Positions 22,270 to 32,644 of a DNA stretch of 64,000 nucleotides are shown piece by piece. The translations under genes were made by a program, and so were the position numbers. The stretch lies in contig JABAKD010000029.1 in NCBI GenBank assembly GCA_012845835.1, positions 11,680,524 through 11,744,523 on the forward strand, written 5' to 3'. Numbering within the stretch: position 1 is the stretch's first letter; each line of letters opens with the position of its first letter. Below the pieces are notes generated by a model. That model was not told the origin of the DNA. It made no database searches and was given only the letters and a program-made list of their open reading frames with translations. Source of the stretch: Undaria pinnatifida (Eukaryota; Sar; Phaeophyceae; Laminariales; Alariaceae).

Positions 22270-22825
22270 CTGTCCGTACCAAGCTATATGCGGAGGGTCT
22301 AAAGTGCTAGTAGGGGTCAAGCTGTCGGGGGCTCCCTGCTGCATTCTCGTGGAAAAGCAGCGGCATTCAGCCGTTTGCTTAATAGGGTTTGCGGGGTTGT
22401 GAAAGGCCGTACCCTAACGGGTTCATAATCCTGCATACACCGGCCACCCAGCATGTGTTTACCTAAGCACGGCCAACGGAAAAACGAAAAGACTGAGTCA
22501 CTGCACACTGTCACGTATCATTCCTGTGCATGTATATCACCCGTATCGTACGCATACTGCATCCCATTGCACTGTATCGCTTGAACACCCGCTCCGCGCG
22601 TATGCCGAGCTTGGAATCGCCACATCCCGAGAACCGGAGTTTCCACCCCAATCCTGCTATACCAAGTTTAGGATACGGACTCCGAGGGCCCCGAAGACCA
22701 ATACGGTACGGAGGATCAGGCGAAGTGAGTGCCGCCACTGTAGGCCTACAAGAATTGTGAGAACGGACGCGGAGGTGAGTGATGAGTAGGCCACCCGTGA
22801 CCCGTTCGTAATAATAACTCATCCG
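22270..22825. other. No recognisable gene
   Basis: Overlapping short frames on both strands at 22511-22828 carry no recognised motif. No repeat shared with other parts of the window was seen. Confidence 0.4.
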
Positions 22826-23125
22826 CACATGTTTGCCCGGGATGAGCTATGCGAGCTACATAAACTAGCTCATTCGGCACTGGATGATAAGAGCTACGTA
22901 CAGGAGCTGCACATGTTTCCCCGGGTTGAGCTACAGAAGGTAGCTCATCTGCGCATGTTTTCAAAGGGTGAGCTATAGCCGATAGCTCATCTGCACATAT
23001 TTTCAAAGCTTGAGCTATAGATGATAGCCCATCTGCACATGTTTTCAACACCTGAGCTATAGAGGATAGCTCATCTGCACATGTTTTGAGGCCGTGAGCT
23101 ATAAGCGATGCATGAGCTAGCTCAC
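22826..23125 (+). repeat. 42-bp minisatellite with dyad, array 1
   Basis: About six units follow the pattern TGAGCTATAGNNGATAGCTC followed by ATCTGCACATGTTTTCAANN. Three clean units from about 22968 are each 42 bp. The core TGAGCTAT-(4-5 bases)-ATAGCTCA is an inverted repeat in most units. Confidence 0.85.
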
Positions 23126-23492
23126 GAGCTGCTGCCAATCACAGGTATGAGCACATACACACCACACCATGGCAACACGTGCCTGGACGACATCAACAAA
23201 AACGTCCACATACTTCTTATATACGAGATCGGAAAAATTTCGGCTTTTAATATACCAAATAGATAGACAGACAGTATCGGTGGATTTGTTCTTTCCGCAC
23301 AACCATGCCCATGCACCCGACCAAGTACAACTCAACTCAACTCAATCGAGACACCTGCCACCCACAAACAAGAGCTCGCACGCATACACATACAACACCA
23401 CACAACACGCCTAGCATGCCCACCACCCGGGGAAGCACAGCTCTAACGGTGCTTCGGCTGCCCGCAGTCGGCAAGAAGCGGACGGCGCGGAG

Positions 23493-23756
23493 ATGATCTC
23501 GTTCCTCAACGGAAACAAAGACCATATCCCGATTGAACTGCCAGCCCTGTCAACTGAGCAGGCGCTCCAGGCGGTACCTCGCCGGCTTCCCAACCCTATG
23601 GCAGAGATGGCCGCCCTTTTTGCAGGCGAGGCGGGGTCTGCGGGCGAAGAAGGCGTGGACGCCGCCTACGACGAGTACGCAGGAGAGGCGGAGTCTGCGG
23701 GCGAAGAGGGCGTTAACGCCCACTGCGGCAACTCCGCAGTGGAAGGCTCGGACTAG
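23493..23756 (+). CDS. Small hypothetical ORF between the two 42-bp arrays
   Basis: An ATG-started 87-residue frame follows another short frame that ends in an overlapping ATGA. It holds two imperfect copies of an acidic motif (AGEAGSAGEEGV, AGEAESAGEEGV) separated by AYDEY. It is GC-rich and amphipathic with no recognised family. It could be an exon fragment, a repeat artefact, or a real small gene; I favour doubt. Confidence 0.2.
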   Translation: MISFLNGNKDHIPIELPALSTEQALQAVPRRLPNPMAEMAALFAGEAGSAGEEGVDAAYDEYAGEAESAGEEGVNAHCGNSAVEGSD

Positions 23757-23759
23757 AAG

Positions 23760-24240
23760 CCTCGGGAATGACTGGGGGGCAGCCGCGGATCTTCTGTGCT
23801 ATCGTTATGTATTTGCTTGTTCATCTCTTGTTTGCTTATTTTTTGGGAGCGGCAGATGGTTTTTCTCTTCGCCTGTTTTATTTTTATTTTTGCACCTTGT
23901 GGTAAGCTAGGCGAAGCCGTCTTGGAGGGGTGGGGATGCACGGATTTCAAATGCTGCTGCGAGTCAATATAGCCGCATTTACTACTGCTGTCGTTGTGTG
24001 CTCAATGAAGTTAAATGCTATGATATGCGTAGGAAGTACGTCTTAATATCAATATACCAGGTATTAATATCAGCTACAGTATACCAGGCATAATTTTGTT
24101 GACGTTGAGAGGGAGTACGATGCTGTCGCACGTACCGACGTTGAATGTTTCGCCTGGATGATGAGCTGTATAGCCTACATTCGTACTCGTCCCGGAGGCC
24201 AGGTTTGTTAATCTACAAATCTCAGTACCTGCATGTTTTG
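23760..24240. other. No recognisable gene
   Basis: Poly-T-rich sequence near 23830-23890 and a short CAGGTATTAATATCAG-type duplication near 24057-24090. Nothing else stands out. Confidence 0.4.
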
Positions 24241-24860
24241 CCCTGAAGAGCTACAATGAGCTATGTACATGAGCTAGCTCGTTTGTCTCGGGATGAGCTA
24301 TCTATGGAGGATAGCTCATCTGCACGTGTTCTCAACGCTTGAGCTATAGAGGATAGCTCATCTGCACATATTTTACCGGCTTGAGCTGTAGACGATAGCT
24401 CACCTGCACATGTTTTCCCGACTTGAGCTATAGGCGGGAGCTCATCTGCACATATTTTCCTGATATTTTCAGAGCATGAGCTATACAGGATAGGTCATCC
24501 GCACATATTTGACATGGGTGAGCTTTAAGAGCTACATGAGCTAGCTCATATGTCCTGGAATGAGCTCCCGGAATGAGCTAGAAGAGCTACATGAGCTGCA
24601 CATGTTTTCAACGTTTGAGCTATAGGCGGTAGCTCATAGACACATGTTTTGAAAGGGTGAGCTATCATTGAAGGCTCATCTGCACATGTTTCCGAAACTT
24701 GAGCTACACGAGCTATGTGAGCTAGTTCATTTAACCCTGGATGAGCTATAAGAGCTACATGAGCTGCACATGCTTTCAACGCTTGAACTATAGGCGATAC
24801 CTCATCTGCACATGTTTTGAACGCGAGCTATACACGACGGACAAGCTAGCTCATGAGCTG
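24240..24860 (+). repeat. 42-bp minisatellite with dyad, array 2
   Basis: More than ten diverged units of the same family as 22826-23125 (TGAGCTATAG...GATAGCTCATCTGCACATGTTTT), with insertions of GAGCTACATGAGCTAGCTCA between some units. The two arrays have the same orientation and lie 1.1 kb apart. Confidence 0.85.
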
Positions 24861-25225
24861 TCCGGGGTGTGGAAAGGAGGAAACAAAGGAGAGGTATAGC
24901 CGGATACTATGAACTTCCAGGTAGCAAGGTGAGTCGGAACCAAGGTAGCTCGCCAAGCCACCGTATCAGTACAGCTATGCTGCACTATGTACGAGAGACG
25001 AATCATGAGCCGTGTGACGGTACAACACGGCTTACTTCTTCACGCTTGGCGCCCATCTTGGGCGGGGGGCTTCCAAGTTAGCAGGTAAAAGCATGCGGGG
25101 CTAAGTCAACAGCGAAAATCACAGGGACCTTCTGGCTATGAATACCAGGAGTCGCCTCATCATAACGCGGGATCGCCGGAGCGATGGCTCGGGATCGTTG
25201 CCACAAAAAGGCGCTTGAGATTGCC
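24860..25225. other. No recognisable gene
   Basis: No supported ORF or repeat beyond short AGCT-rich words carried over from the adjacent array. Confidence 0.4.
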
Positions 25226-25445
25226 GGAAACGATACCTTCCGGAATGGTCACTTCAGCACTGGTCGCTGGGACTGTCGGAGCTACCGGGTTGCCACGACA
25301 GCAATGTGGGGTCGCCGAAGAGGTGTCCTTCGGACGACACCTTCCGGAATAGTCACAGCAGCACTGTACGCTGGGACTGTCGGAGCTACCGTGTTGCCAC
25401 GACAGCAATGTGGGGTCGCCGAAGAGGTGTCTTTCGGAGAGGGCC
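25225..25445 (+). repeat. Two-unit tandem duplication, period ~107 bp
   Basis: CTGGGACTGTCGGAGCTACC with GTTGCCACGACAGCAATGTG and GGGTCGCCGAAGAGGTGTC occur twice, at about 25267 and 25374. The open frames over it (25184-25552, 25306-25572) repeat accordingly and match no family. Confidence 0.8.
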
Positions 25446-26160
25446 ACAGGCATCATCATTTACGTATTGGAATTGCCGGCGGAGAACGTCTGCTGGAATT
25501 GCCGCACCATGTAGCTTTGGACTGCTGCAACAACGCTTCTGGGAAAATCTGAAAAGCATTATCATCGTTTAGGACTGCTGAGGTAGGAATGCTGAGGTTG
25601 CTGGGTATCATCGTCGTTTGGGACTGGACGGGCATGTCCGCTTCCGGGATTGCTGCATCGTCACCATCTCGATTACTAGAAAGGACATCCACACCATCCG
25701 GGGTCGCACCCATATAACGGCAAGATTTGTTTCTTCACGTAGTACCACACGTCTTCCTTGTACGGGAGGGCGGTCATAAACGTGGCTAGGCTGCTAGACT
25801 ATTTGCGCAAGTTTATCAGTTGGTAGTAGCACCACGCACGTCTCCTTTGTACGAGGGGGGCGGTTAGAAACGTAGTCGGCGCTACAGTAGCTACTGTAGC
25901 ATTTTACTTTCTTCATAAACAGACTGATCATTGAAAAATTGTTGCACATTTTTTTTTGTAGTTGAAATGAGACGCAGTTACTGCGCAGTACGCACATGGG
26001 TTTCCACTTCGTTTTTAAAACAAACCACTAAATGGTACTTAACGGTGCTGAGTTCGTCTGAGATTCTTTCAGAACTGATGCACATAAAGCCAACATTGAC
26101 TGGCGTAGTATTAGTTGTAGTATACGGAGTAATACCGTACCAAGCATGTCTAGTACACCG
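25445..26160. other. No recognisable gene; diverged CGTCTCCTTGTACG duplication
   Basis: ACGTCTTCCTTGTACGGGAG near 25749 and ACGTCTCCTTTGTACGAGGG near 25838 are diverged copies about 90 bp apart. Otherwise featureless. Confidence 0.4.
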
Positions 26161-26162
26161 GT

Positions 26163-26416
26163 CACCCTGGTGGCGTATCAGGTTATCCTCGAGCTTTGTT
26201 TAGGTCAGTTTCGTGAGTTCGAGCCCCGCCGAGTGCATACTCGTATAAATTCGTTGGGACTTTTTCTTGTGCACAGATTGACTTGCGGAAAGCGCGAGAG
26301 CGTGAGTTAGCAACACTCGATGAAAAATCGACAAGCGATGGGATTGCTGAACCCTATGCGCGATAAAAAATGAAGGCAAGAACCGGGGGGGAGAAGGGAC
26401 GACACCTGTGACCACG
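26163..26416 (+). repeat. tRNA-derived SINE family, copy 3 (diverged)
   Basis: GGTGGCGTATCAGG followed by GAGTTCGAGCCCC (26218-26230) aligns with the box A/box B head of copies 1 and 2. The body keeps GCGCGATAAAAAATGAAGGC and GTGACCACGG. It is the most diverged head in the window and lacks the A-rich end. Confidence 0.6.
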
Positions 26417-26419
26417 GCT

Positions 26420-28325
26420 TGTCCAGAAGCTGGAAAGTAGAAGTGTGCGAAAAAAAAAAAAAAAGTACGCGTCTAGTGAGACCCGGACGGTTTCCAAGGT
26501 TCCGTATGAGATGTTTTTCGGTTTGCATGCTATTGAGAGCCCATGCGTCAAGCCCATACATCTCTGCAGTTATTTGCCTTTACGTTACCAGGTTTTACGC
26601 TGTTGTTGTTGTGTTGCTATAGTTGTAGAAGGATTGATTATCCGTCGAAAATGAATCACGGCGAAGGTTAGTGGTGTTTCGACGCGGCAAAGGAGTAATA
26701 AAACTTTGTTGCGGCATTTCGGTTTATTTTACTTCGTAAAAATGCAGACAAGTGCTTCAGACAAGTCCACTGATCACGTAGCGAGCGTCAGAACCTTCTG
26801 GAAAAAACTTGGAATAGGTTGATGACACCTGCAGCAAGTATCAAGCAAGCGTGCATTATATCCAAGCTATTGAATAATCCGATTTTATTGCTGAACAACA
26901 AGTTGACGTATCATGTGTCACTTCCATCGCAGGGTCATATTGAGAATAGCTACTTTGCTGCAGGTACAGCGGAGTACTAGGTAGTCCATCGTACCCTATC
27001 GATTGCGCTGTTGTTTGCATATCATAAGCATTCATCTGGTATACGTAGCTCGTACCTGGCAGGGCACAGCAGCATGACGTGCTGTTGTACACGACTGGTA
27101 TACACGAGTGCGTACGTAGTGGTGTTCAGGGTATCGGATTAGTGCCTTGTTAAGGATAGTTTCTAGCCTTTGATAAAGAGCAGCACGAGGCGCTTCAGCG
27201 ATACCAGCGCCAGGAATGATGCGTGCGTACGCATCAAACACACGTACCAGGCACAAAAGTACTTCACAGGATCGTAGTATTATGGGAAAAAAGTAGATCC
27301 GATATCGTAGATTGCGGCGGAACCCTCAAATGTCGATTCAAATTGATCCGAGGTTATTGCTTGTTCTTGGCGTAATCACACCGCTTGCTTTTTGCGTTGG
27401 TTCGTACGCCCTCATAGTGTCTTGAGCTGTGATCGATCGAGCATGCACCATACACGCTACACAACTCAGCAGCAGCACTCTTGCTTAATCATCTCTTCTT
27501 TAAGACCGCGCTATTAATAAAAACACCACTGCCCTTGGGGTATCTTTTTGTCATCAGCTCCGCGGAGCTTGAAACTTGATCGCAATGGCAGACGATACCT
27601 CCTTAGTGCCTACTCTCGTGCGAGACCTGCCACGGCCCATATCAACCGCGCACAGCCACAGGGGGGCGTATCCCATCATGACGGTCATTTTGTCAAGTCG
27701 ACAAAGAGAGCTCAGAAAGTAACTGCGCCTTCTGCGATTAGTAATGACGTGCCAATGGCCTTGGGAACGACTCCGCTCAGTCTTGTGCGTTCGCGAGTGG
27801 TGGCACAGCTCGAGCGGTGCAGTTGACCGATCCTCTACAATTTTGCCCCTAATTTTCTCGTTTTTCCATTGAAAACCTGGAAAACTTCATCTCCGTTTTT
27901 CAGCTATTTGAGTTTTTTGGGTTTCTCCCTAATTGTTTTGGCAAAAACCGAAATTTCCGTAAAAAAATCAAATAACCTCCTTGTTAAGATAACATACCCT
28001 AACGACGACTAATGACAAACCGTTAGAAAATAGCTCTAATACTGTATGCGTAGTAAGATAGTCTTCTTTGGGAAGAAAATTATAGCAGAGCCATGTTTGT
28101 ATGAGAGATTGGAGATTCGACCGCCGTATTCTGTTCACCGAAAACTCTCCGGACGCTTTGAATAGGCCAAGCTTGCCCCAAGAGTGGCGTTCACGAGACA
28201 ATTCTCTTGTCGGAGACGACGTGCATCTGTCTCTGGCGATAAACGTCACAGCGCGCATCGCCGCTCGAGACGACGACGTTGATGGCTGGCTACAGCCGTT
28301 TATCTCGAGGATAACGGGACGCTGC
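26420..28325. other. No recognisable gene
   Basis: Mostly AT-rich or mixed sequence. The minus frame 27968-28441 (157 residues) overlaps the plus frame 28101-28775 (224 residues); neither has a known domain. 27840-27965 resembles low-complexity T/A-rich intergenic DNA. Confidence 0.35.
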
Positions 28326-28595
28326 TTAGCACAGGCACCGGTGTCGTGGGGCCCCTGCCATGGGTGCATTACTGCTGGTTGGTTCAGCCAGCTTGGCATG
28401 CCGGCTAGGGCGGATCTCGGAGGGAGGCCCTCCGGTGGCAAACTGCATAGGCCGTGCCGCGCGGGCCGTCATGTTGATCACAGGTGGAGCGACAGGCTCA
28501 TCAAGGTCGAACTCATCATAGGAATCTTCCAGCTGGATAGGAAGAGGCAGGGGGTCGTGCTCGATCTCGAGGTCGTTGTAAAACGTCTTGCTCAA
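28326..28595 (-). CDS. Possible coding fragment, acidic then basic
   Basis: An 89-residue minus-strand frame without an ATG has a biased composition: acidic (YDEFDLDEP) followed by Pro/Ala/Arg-rich sequence. That bias is more protein-like than the competing plus frame. No family recognised. It may be the C-terminus of a decayed element ORF. Confidence 0.15.
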   Translation of the reverse strand: MSKTFYNDLEIEHDPLPLPIQLEDSYDEFDLDEPVAPPVINMTARAARPMQFATGGPPSEIRPSRHAKLAEPTSSNAPMAGAPRHRCLC

Positions 28596-28854
28596 GTTGT
28601 ATTGGTTTTAGCTTTGGCGTTGCGGGTCGCTCGGGGGTCGCTTCTCTGTTTAGACTCGGAAAGCTCGAGGCATGAGGGTGTCTCTCCTGACTTCTGTCTG
28701 CTGCCCACGTCCTTTTCCGAAATCGGGCGCATCCCCTCAAAATATATGTGGCGTGTCTCTATCATGACGACCTAAATATATGTGACGTGTCTCTACTGAC
28801 AGTGACGTGCATTATTTTCGACTAAGAACCCACTTTTCGTTTCTGACTACACAC

Positions 28855-28915
28855 ACAGCTTGCAAAGATGAGTTTCGACAAAATATTCGATCGCACAGCT
28901 GGAGTGTATTTGCAT
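28855..28915 (-). repeat. RepA fragment, inverted
   Basis: CAGCTTGCAAAGATGAGTTT through GATCGCACAGCTGGAGTGTA is the reverse complement of the RepA 5' part. Confidence 0.7.
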
Positions 28916-30005
28916 TCTTCATAGCATACCATACGGATAGCGGAAGGTCTTCAATTATGACCCTCTTTCCGACGGAAATCCTTTTAAGAAAACGTATTTT
29001 GCGCAGACACACTGTTTTGGGGATTAAAAGCATCGAGCAAGCCAGAGCCTAAAGCCACCAGCTCAAAAAAGAATTGAGTGCTGGTGTACAGCCTTAACTT
29101 GCGTGTTGTGACAAGTGATGATGCTGTTGGGCCGGCACCTGTATTTATCCAACCCCTACCTCGCTCTTCAGGGTACCGGTGCCCTTGCAGCAGCAGAATA
29201 TGGCCGGCTAATTGCGTGGGCACACTCCCCTCTTTTTTCAGGGCTGGGAGCCGCCTCTACGGCAGCTGGAGGGTGTATCAGTGTATCAGTGCCGTGCTCC
29301 ATCTCTCGACCATTGATTCGTTTCGGTTTTTGATTTTAACTAATGTGTGTCACAAGTTTCCTCGGTTTGGACGCCTTCTACCCCCCAAAAAACACCGAAG
29401 TCTGTTCGTTTTGATTGCCTTTAGGTTTTAGTTATCCTTGTTTGTACGTTTGGGCCCCAAATAATGAGAGAAAAAGGAGACATTTTCTGCAAAAAAAAAT
29501 ACAAAAAGTTGTCGACCCATGGTATCTTGCCCTCTTTAGCCAGTGCGACCGGTAATGCCCATGTACTTTGAAGTATGACATTATGACGAGTAAATGTTGT
29601 CCTGTAGCAGGTACTCCACCAACTGCTGTGCTGCCAAGGTATTAAGACGTTTTTCTCCTTCACTGCTCCCCCTCCCCCCTCCATTGAGCGTTAGGGTGGG
29701 ATGGTAGGAAAAAACGATCAAAACCTGCCTAAAGACTTCTCGTACTTGCTGGTCCTTTCTTGGCACTTTGTTGTTCGCGCCTGCTGATCGACTACCAGCT
29801 TCGTTGGTGCCGATTCTCTTACCGACAGCGAGTCCTTCTATCATACTCGTACCTTTTATTCAGTCCCGTCTGCCCTACAATTCTTACAACGCCTCTTCAC
29901 AAACTTCGCATTCAAACTGATCGTACTTGAATATTTCAATTCTCTCGAGTTGGCGTACTGCTATATCTTCAGCCGGAGATATGATGCGCGCGACAACACA
30001 AATCA
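28915..30005. other. No recognisable gene
   Basis: Short frames on both strands only; no shared repeat beyond the RepA fragment on its left. Confidence 0.35.
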
Positions 30006-30330
30006 CCAAGGGTGTGTCCGGTACGGTACCGGTATTCTCGATACCGGTGTGGATGTCGTACCGAACTTACCGAAGTGTCCGGTGCCGGTATTGACGTCGT
30101 AGCGAACTTACCGAAGTGTCCGGTACCCGTATTGGAGGTGTACCGAACTTACCGTAGTGTCCGGCACCGGTATTGATGTCATACCGAACTTACCGAAGTT
30201 TCCCGGTACCGGTATTAATGTCATACCGAACTTACCAAAGTTTCCGGTGCCGGTATTCATGTCGTACGGAACTTACCGAAGCGTCCGGTGCCGGTACGAA
30301 ACTCTGCACCGGTACCGGTACCGGTACCGG
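30005..30330 (+). repeat. 41-bp GGTACC minisatellite, array 1
   Basis: Units contain ACCGAACTTACCGAAGTGTC then CGGTACCGGTATTGATGTCG. Successive GAACTT words fall at 30063, 30104, 30145, 30186, 30228 and 30269, a period of 41 bp with one 42. The end is a run of GGTACC (30312-30329). Confidence 0.9.
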
Positions 30331-30784
30331 CACACACTCGAATACATATACCGGCAATACCGGCGGTATATACCGTCGGCAAGTACTGACGTACACTTGC
30401 GCTTAGGTACATAAACTGGACATAAACTGGCGGTACATGTACAGAACAAACCCGGTATTGGCCGGGGGTACCCGCGGAGGTACAAAATTGAAGTGAACTA
30501 TAATTGGTTCTCATATTTTCAATAAGTTTCTTTTGTTTGATCTTTGTCTTGATACGCTGTTCAAACGGTAAGGTACCCTTTGGATTATCAGCAGGGCGCC
30601 GTCTTCTCGTCGATCATTTCGACGTACACGCCAATCGAGTACGACATAAACCAGGCTTCACGCGTCCCTTCCCTCCGAAAACCGGCCGGCACCGGGAACC
30701 ATCGACGGCTTTGATCGTCTCCGCCGGCAACTCGTAGACGTCTCCCGTCAACGAGTTGTCCACAGGAGCAGGCAAAATCATCGG

Positions 30785-31105
30785 CACGGCTCTCTTTTCC
30801 ACGTCCACGTCGACAACTTCTGCCGCCGACGCTGGCCTGTGTGGGAGCTGGCAAACTTTAAAGATGACCTGCCACCAGAAGCGGTGGCATCACTGCCGGA
30901 GGCCACCGCATTCTGGAGAGATGCGCCCTTGCTCATGCGTGCTCAGAGTCTCGATATACCGAGCGTACTGGAAGATACTTGGGGACCGGGGTGTGTGTGG
31001 CTTGGAGTGCTGCCTAGAGCCAAAGCTCGAAGGGATGACGTCACAATGTGGTGGAATCGAGTTGATATCGAGCCAAACGTATCGAAGTGTCCGGTACCGG
31101 GTTGA
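30785..31105 (+). CDS. Coding-like fragment of unknown function between two minisatellite arrays
   Basis: The frame has protein-like composition: aromatic and acidic residues (RRRWPVWELANFKDDLPPEA, FWRDAPLLM, EDTWGPGCVWLGVLPRAKA) over about 95 residues. It ends in the second GGTACC array at a TGA near 31105. It has no obvious start; the first in-frame ATG is at about 30935. I do not recognise the family. It could be an exon of a decayed gene or transposon ORF. The minisatellite on both sides suggests that it was captured between arrays. Confidence 0.3.
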   Translation, partial: HGSLFHVHVDNFCRRRWPVWELANFKDDLPPEAVASLPEATAFWRDAPLLMRAQSLDIPSVLEDTWGPGCVWLGVLPRAKARRDDVTMWWNRVDIEPNVSKCPVPG

Positions 31106-31480
31106 TCTTGTGCCAATCTTACCGAAGTGTCCGGTACCGGTATCGGTGTGGTACCGATACCGATACCGGCTCCGGTACATACGTGCATACCGGTACCGCC
31201 GGTATAGGTATTGATGTCGTACCGAACTTACCGAAGTGTCCGGTACCGGTACTGACGTCGTACCCAACTTACCGAAGTGTCCGGTACCGGTATTGATGTC
31301 GTACCGAACTTACCGAAGTTTCCGGTACCGGTATTGATATCGTACCCAACTTACCGAAGCTTCCGATACCGGTATTGACGCCGTACCGAACTTACCGCAG
31401 TGTTCGGTACCGGTAATACCGGCGGTATACGTATACCGCCGGTACGCCTCGGTACGTACCGTACCGAATACACCCTTTCA
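31075..31480 (+). repeat. 41-bp GGTACC minisatellite, array 2
   Basis: Same unit and orientation as array 1 (CCGAACTTACCGAAGTGTCC with GGTACCGGTATTGATGTCG), about eight units, some truncated. Confidence 0.9.
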
Positions 31481-31574
31481 AATTTCCAAGGCTGTGTTCT
31501 GTAGGGTACGTACAAACCAAACCCGTGGTATTTACCCCGGGTATTACCCTATAGAGAACTTCTATAAGCTATGT

Positions 31575-31945
31575 AGGACATTCATACCCGTACCCGGGAC
31601 TTCTGGAAGTTCTGTACGACCTTCATATCCGTACCCGGAACTTCTGGAAGTTCTGTACGCCCGTGGCCACAATACCCGGGGTACGGATACAGCATGTGTT
31701 GTACCCGCTCGGAACTTCTGTGAGTTATGTACGCCTGTGCCACAATACCCGGAACTTCTGGAAGTTCTGTAAGACTTCCGTATCCGTACCCGGAACTTCT
31801 GGAAGTTCTGTAAAGATCCCCATACCCTTACCCGGAACTTCTGGAAGTTCTGCAAGATCCTCCTACTCTTACCCGGAACTTCTGTGACTCCTGTAAGACT
31901 GTGGCACAATACCTGGGGTACGGGTATACCTTCGTTACAATACCC
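31575..31945 (+). repeat. 41-bp AACTTCTGGAAGTT minisatellite, array 1
   Basis: Units carry CCCGTACCCGGAACTTCTGG then AAGTTCTGTAAGACTTTCAT, period about 41 bp (for example 31598 to 31638 at equivalent bases). AACTTCTGGAAGTT is a dyad. This unit looks related to the GGTACC unit (GAACTT..GAAGT, GTACC). A second array of the same unit lies at 40150-40610. Confidence 0.85.
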
Positions 31946-32185
31946 GGGGAGCTCAGTATTAATTCAGGCTTAATCCGAAACGTGTATTATGCATCAGGAT
32001 GTCGTCATGTTTCGTCGGTCACACAAACCGAACACCGTACAGCAGTACGTATCATGCAATAATAGCATCTATTGATGTTTCTTTCGTTTCAAACGGCACG
32101 TATTAACGAGGCACACTTTTGAATCGAAAATGTTTTTTCTGTATGAATCGAACTGAATTCGATCGATTCGATTTGGTGGAAACAT

Positions 32186-32377
32186 AATGTAGGATTCGGT
32201 ACGTATGGAATCCGTTGTTTGTGGAGGCGGTATTTAATTCGGGAAAAGGGGTTGGAAGTTCTCGAGGGGTAGCGAGAGCTTACGATTGCCAGAGAGAAGC
32301 TAGTACGAGGTCAGGGGCCGGTCTCAGCAGTATCTACGCATTGGAAGCAGGGGCATCGCCCTATACTTGATCGAATT
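32186..32377 (+). repeat. Split direct repeat A1 (left end of the element)
   Basis: This 192-bp repeat starts AATGTAGGATTCGGTACG and ends CTTGATCGAATT, five bases before the first ATG of the Gag-like ORF. It should carry the promoter or start of the element's transcript, by analogy with the order. Confidence 0.9.
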
Positions 32378-32381
32378 AGCC

Positions 32382-32552
32382 ATGGATGGGGAGTCCGCCT
32401 CGTCTGCTTCATCGGCAGCCGGCGGCAGCGGGGCCGGCTCGGCGGGACAGGTCGGGGCGCAAGCGTCGTCGCAACAGCTGCTCGATATGCTGCAGCAGGT
32501 CTCGCAACAGATCCAAGGCCAAGGAGCGCGGCTGGCGGCCATCGAGCAGAGG

Positions 32553-32599
<47 letters not shown>

Positions 32600-32606
32600 A
32601 CAACAG

Positions 32607-32644
<38 letters not shown>

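Larger units (their letters stand above)
18955..22270 (+). mobile_element. Decayed Ty3/Gypsy-type retrotransposon (internal region)
   Basis: The only firm landmark is the integrase at about 20200-21250. Upstream (18955-20200) and downstream (21300-22270) the plus strand keeps long GC-rich, coding-like frames broken by stops and shifts. Such frames would fit remnants of Gag/Pol and a 3' extension, but I recognise no reverse transcriptase motif. I see no LTR pair. Limits are approximate. RepA copy 3 abuts the left side. Confidence 0.55.

Noticed and set aside
28101-28775. 224-residue plus-strand ORF
   Set aside because: No domain, competing frames on the other strand, and no splice or codon evidence.
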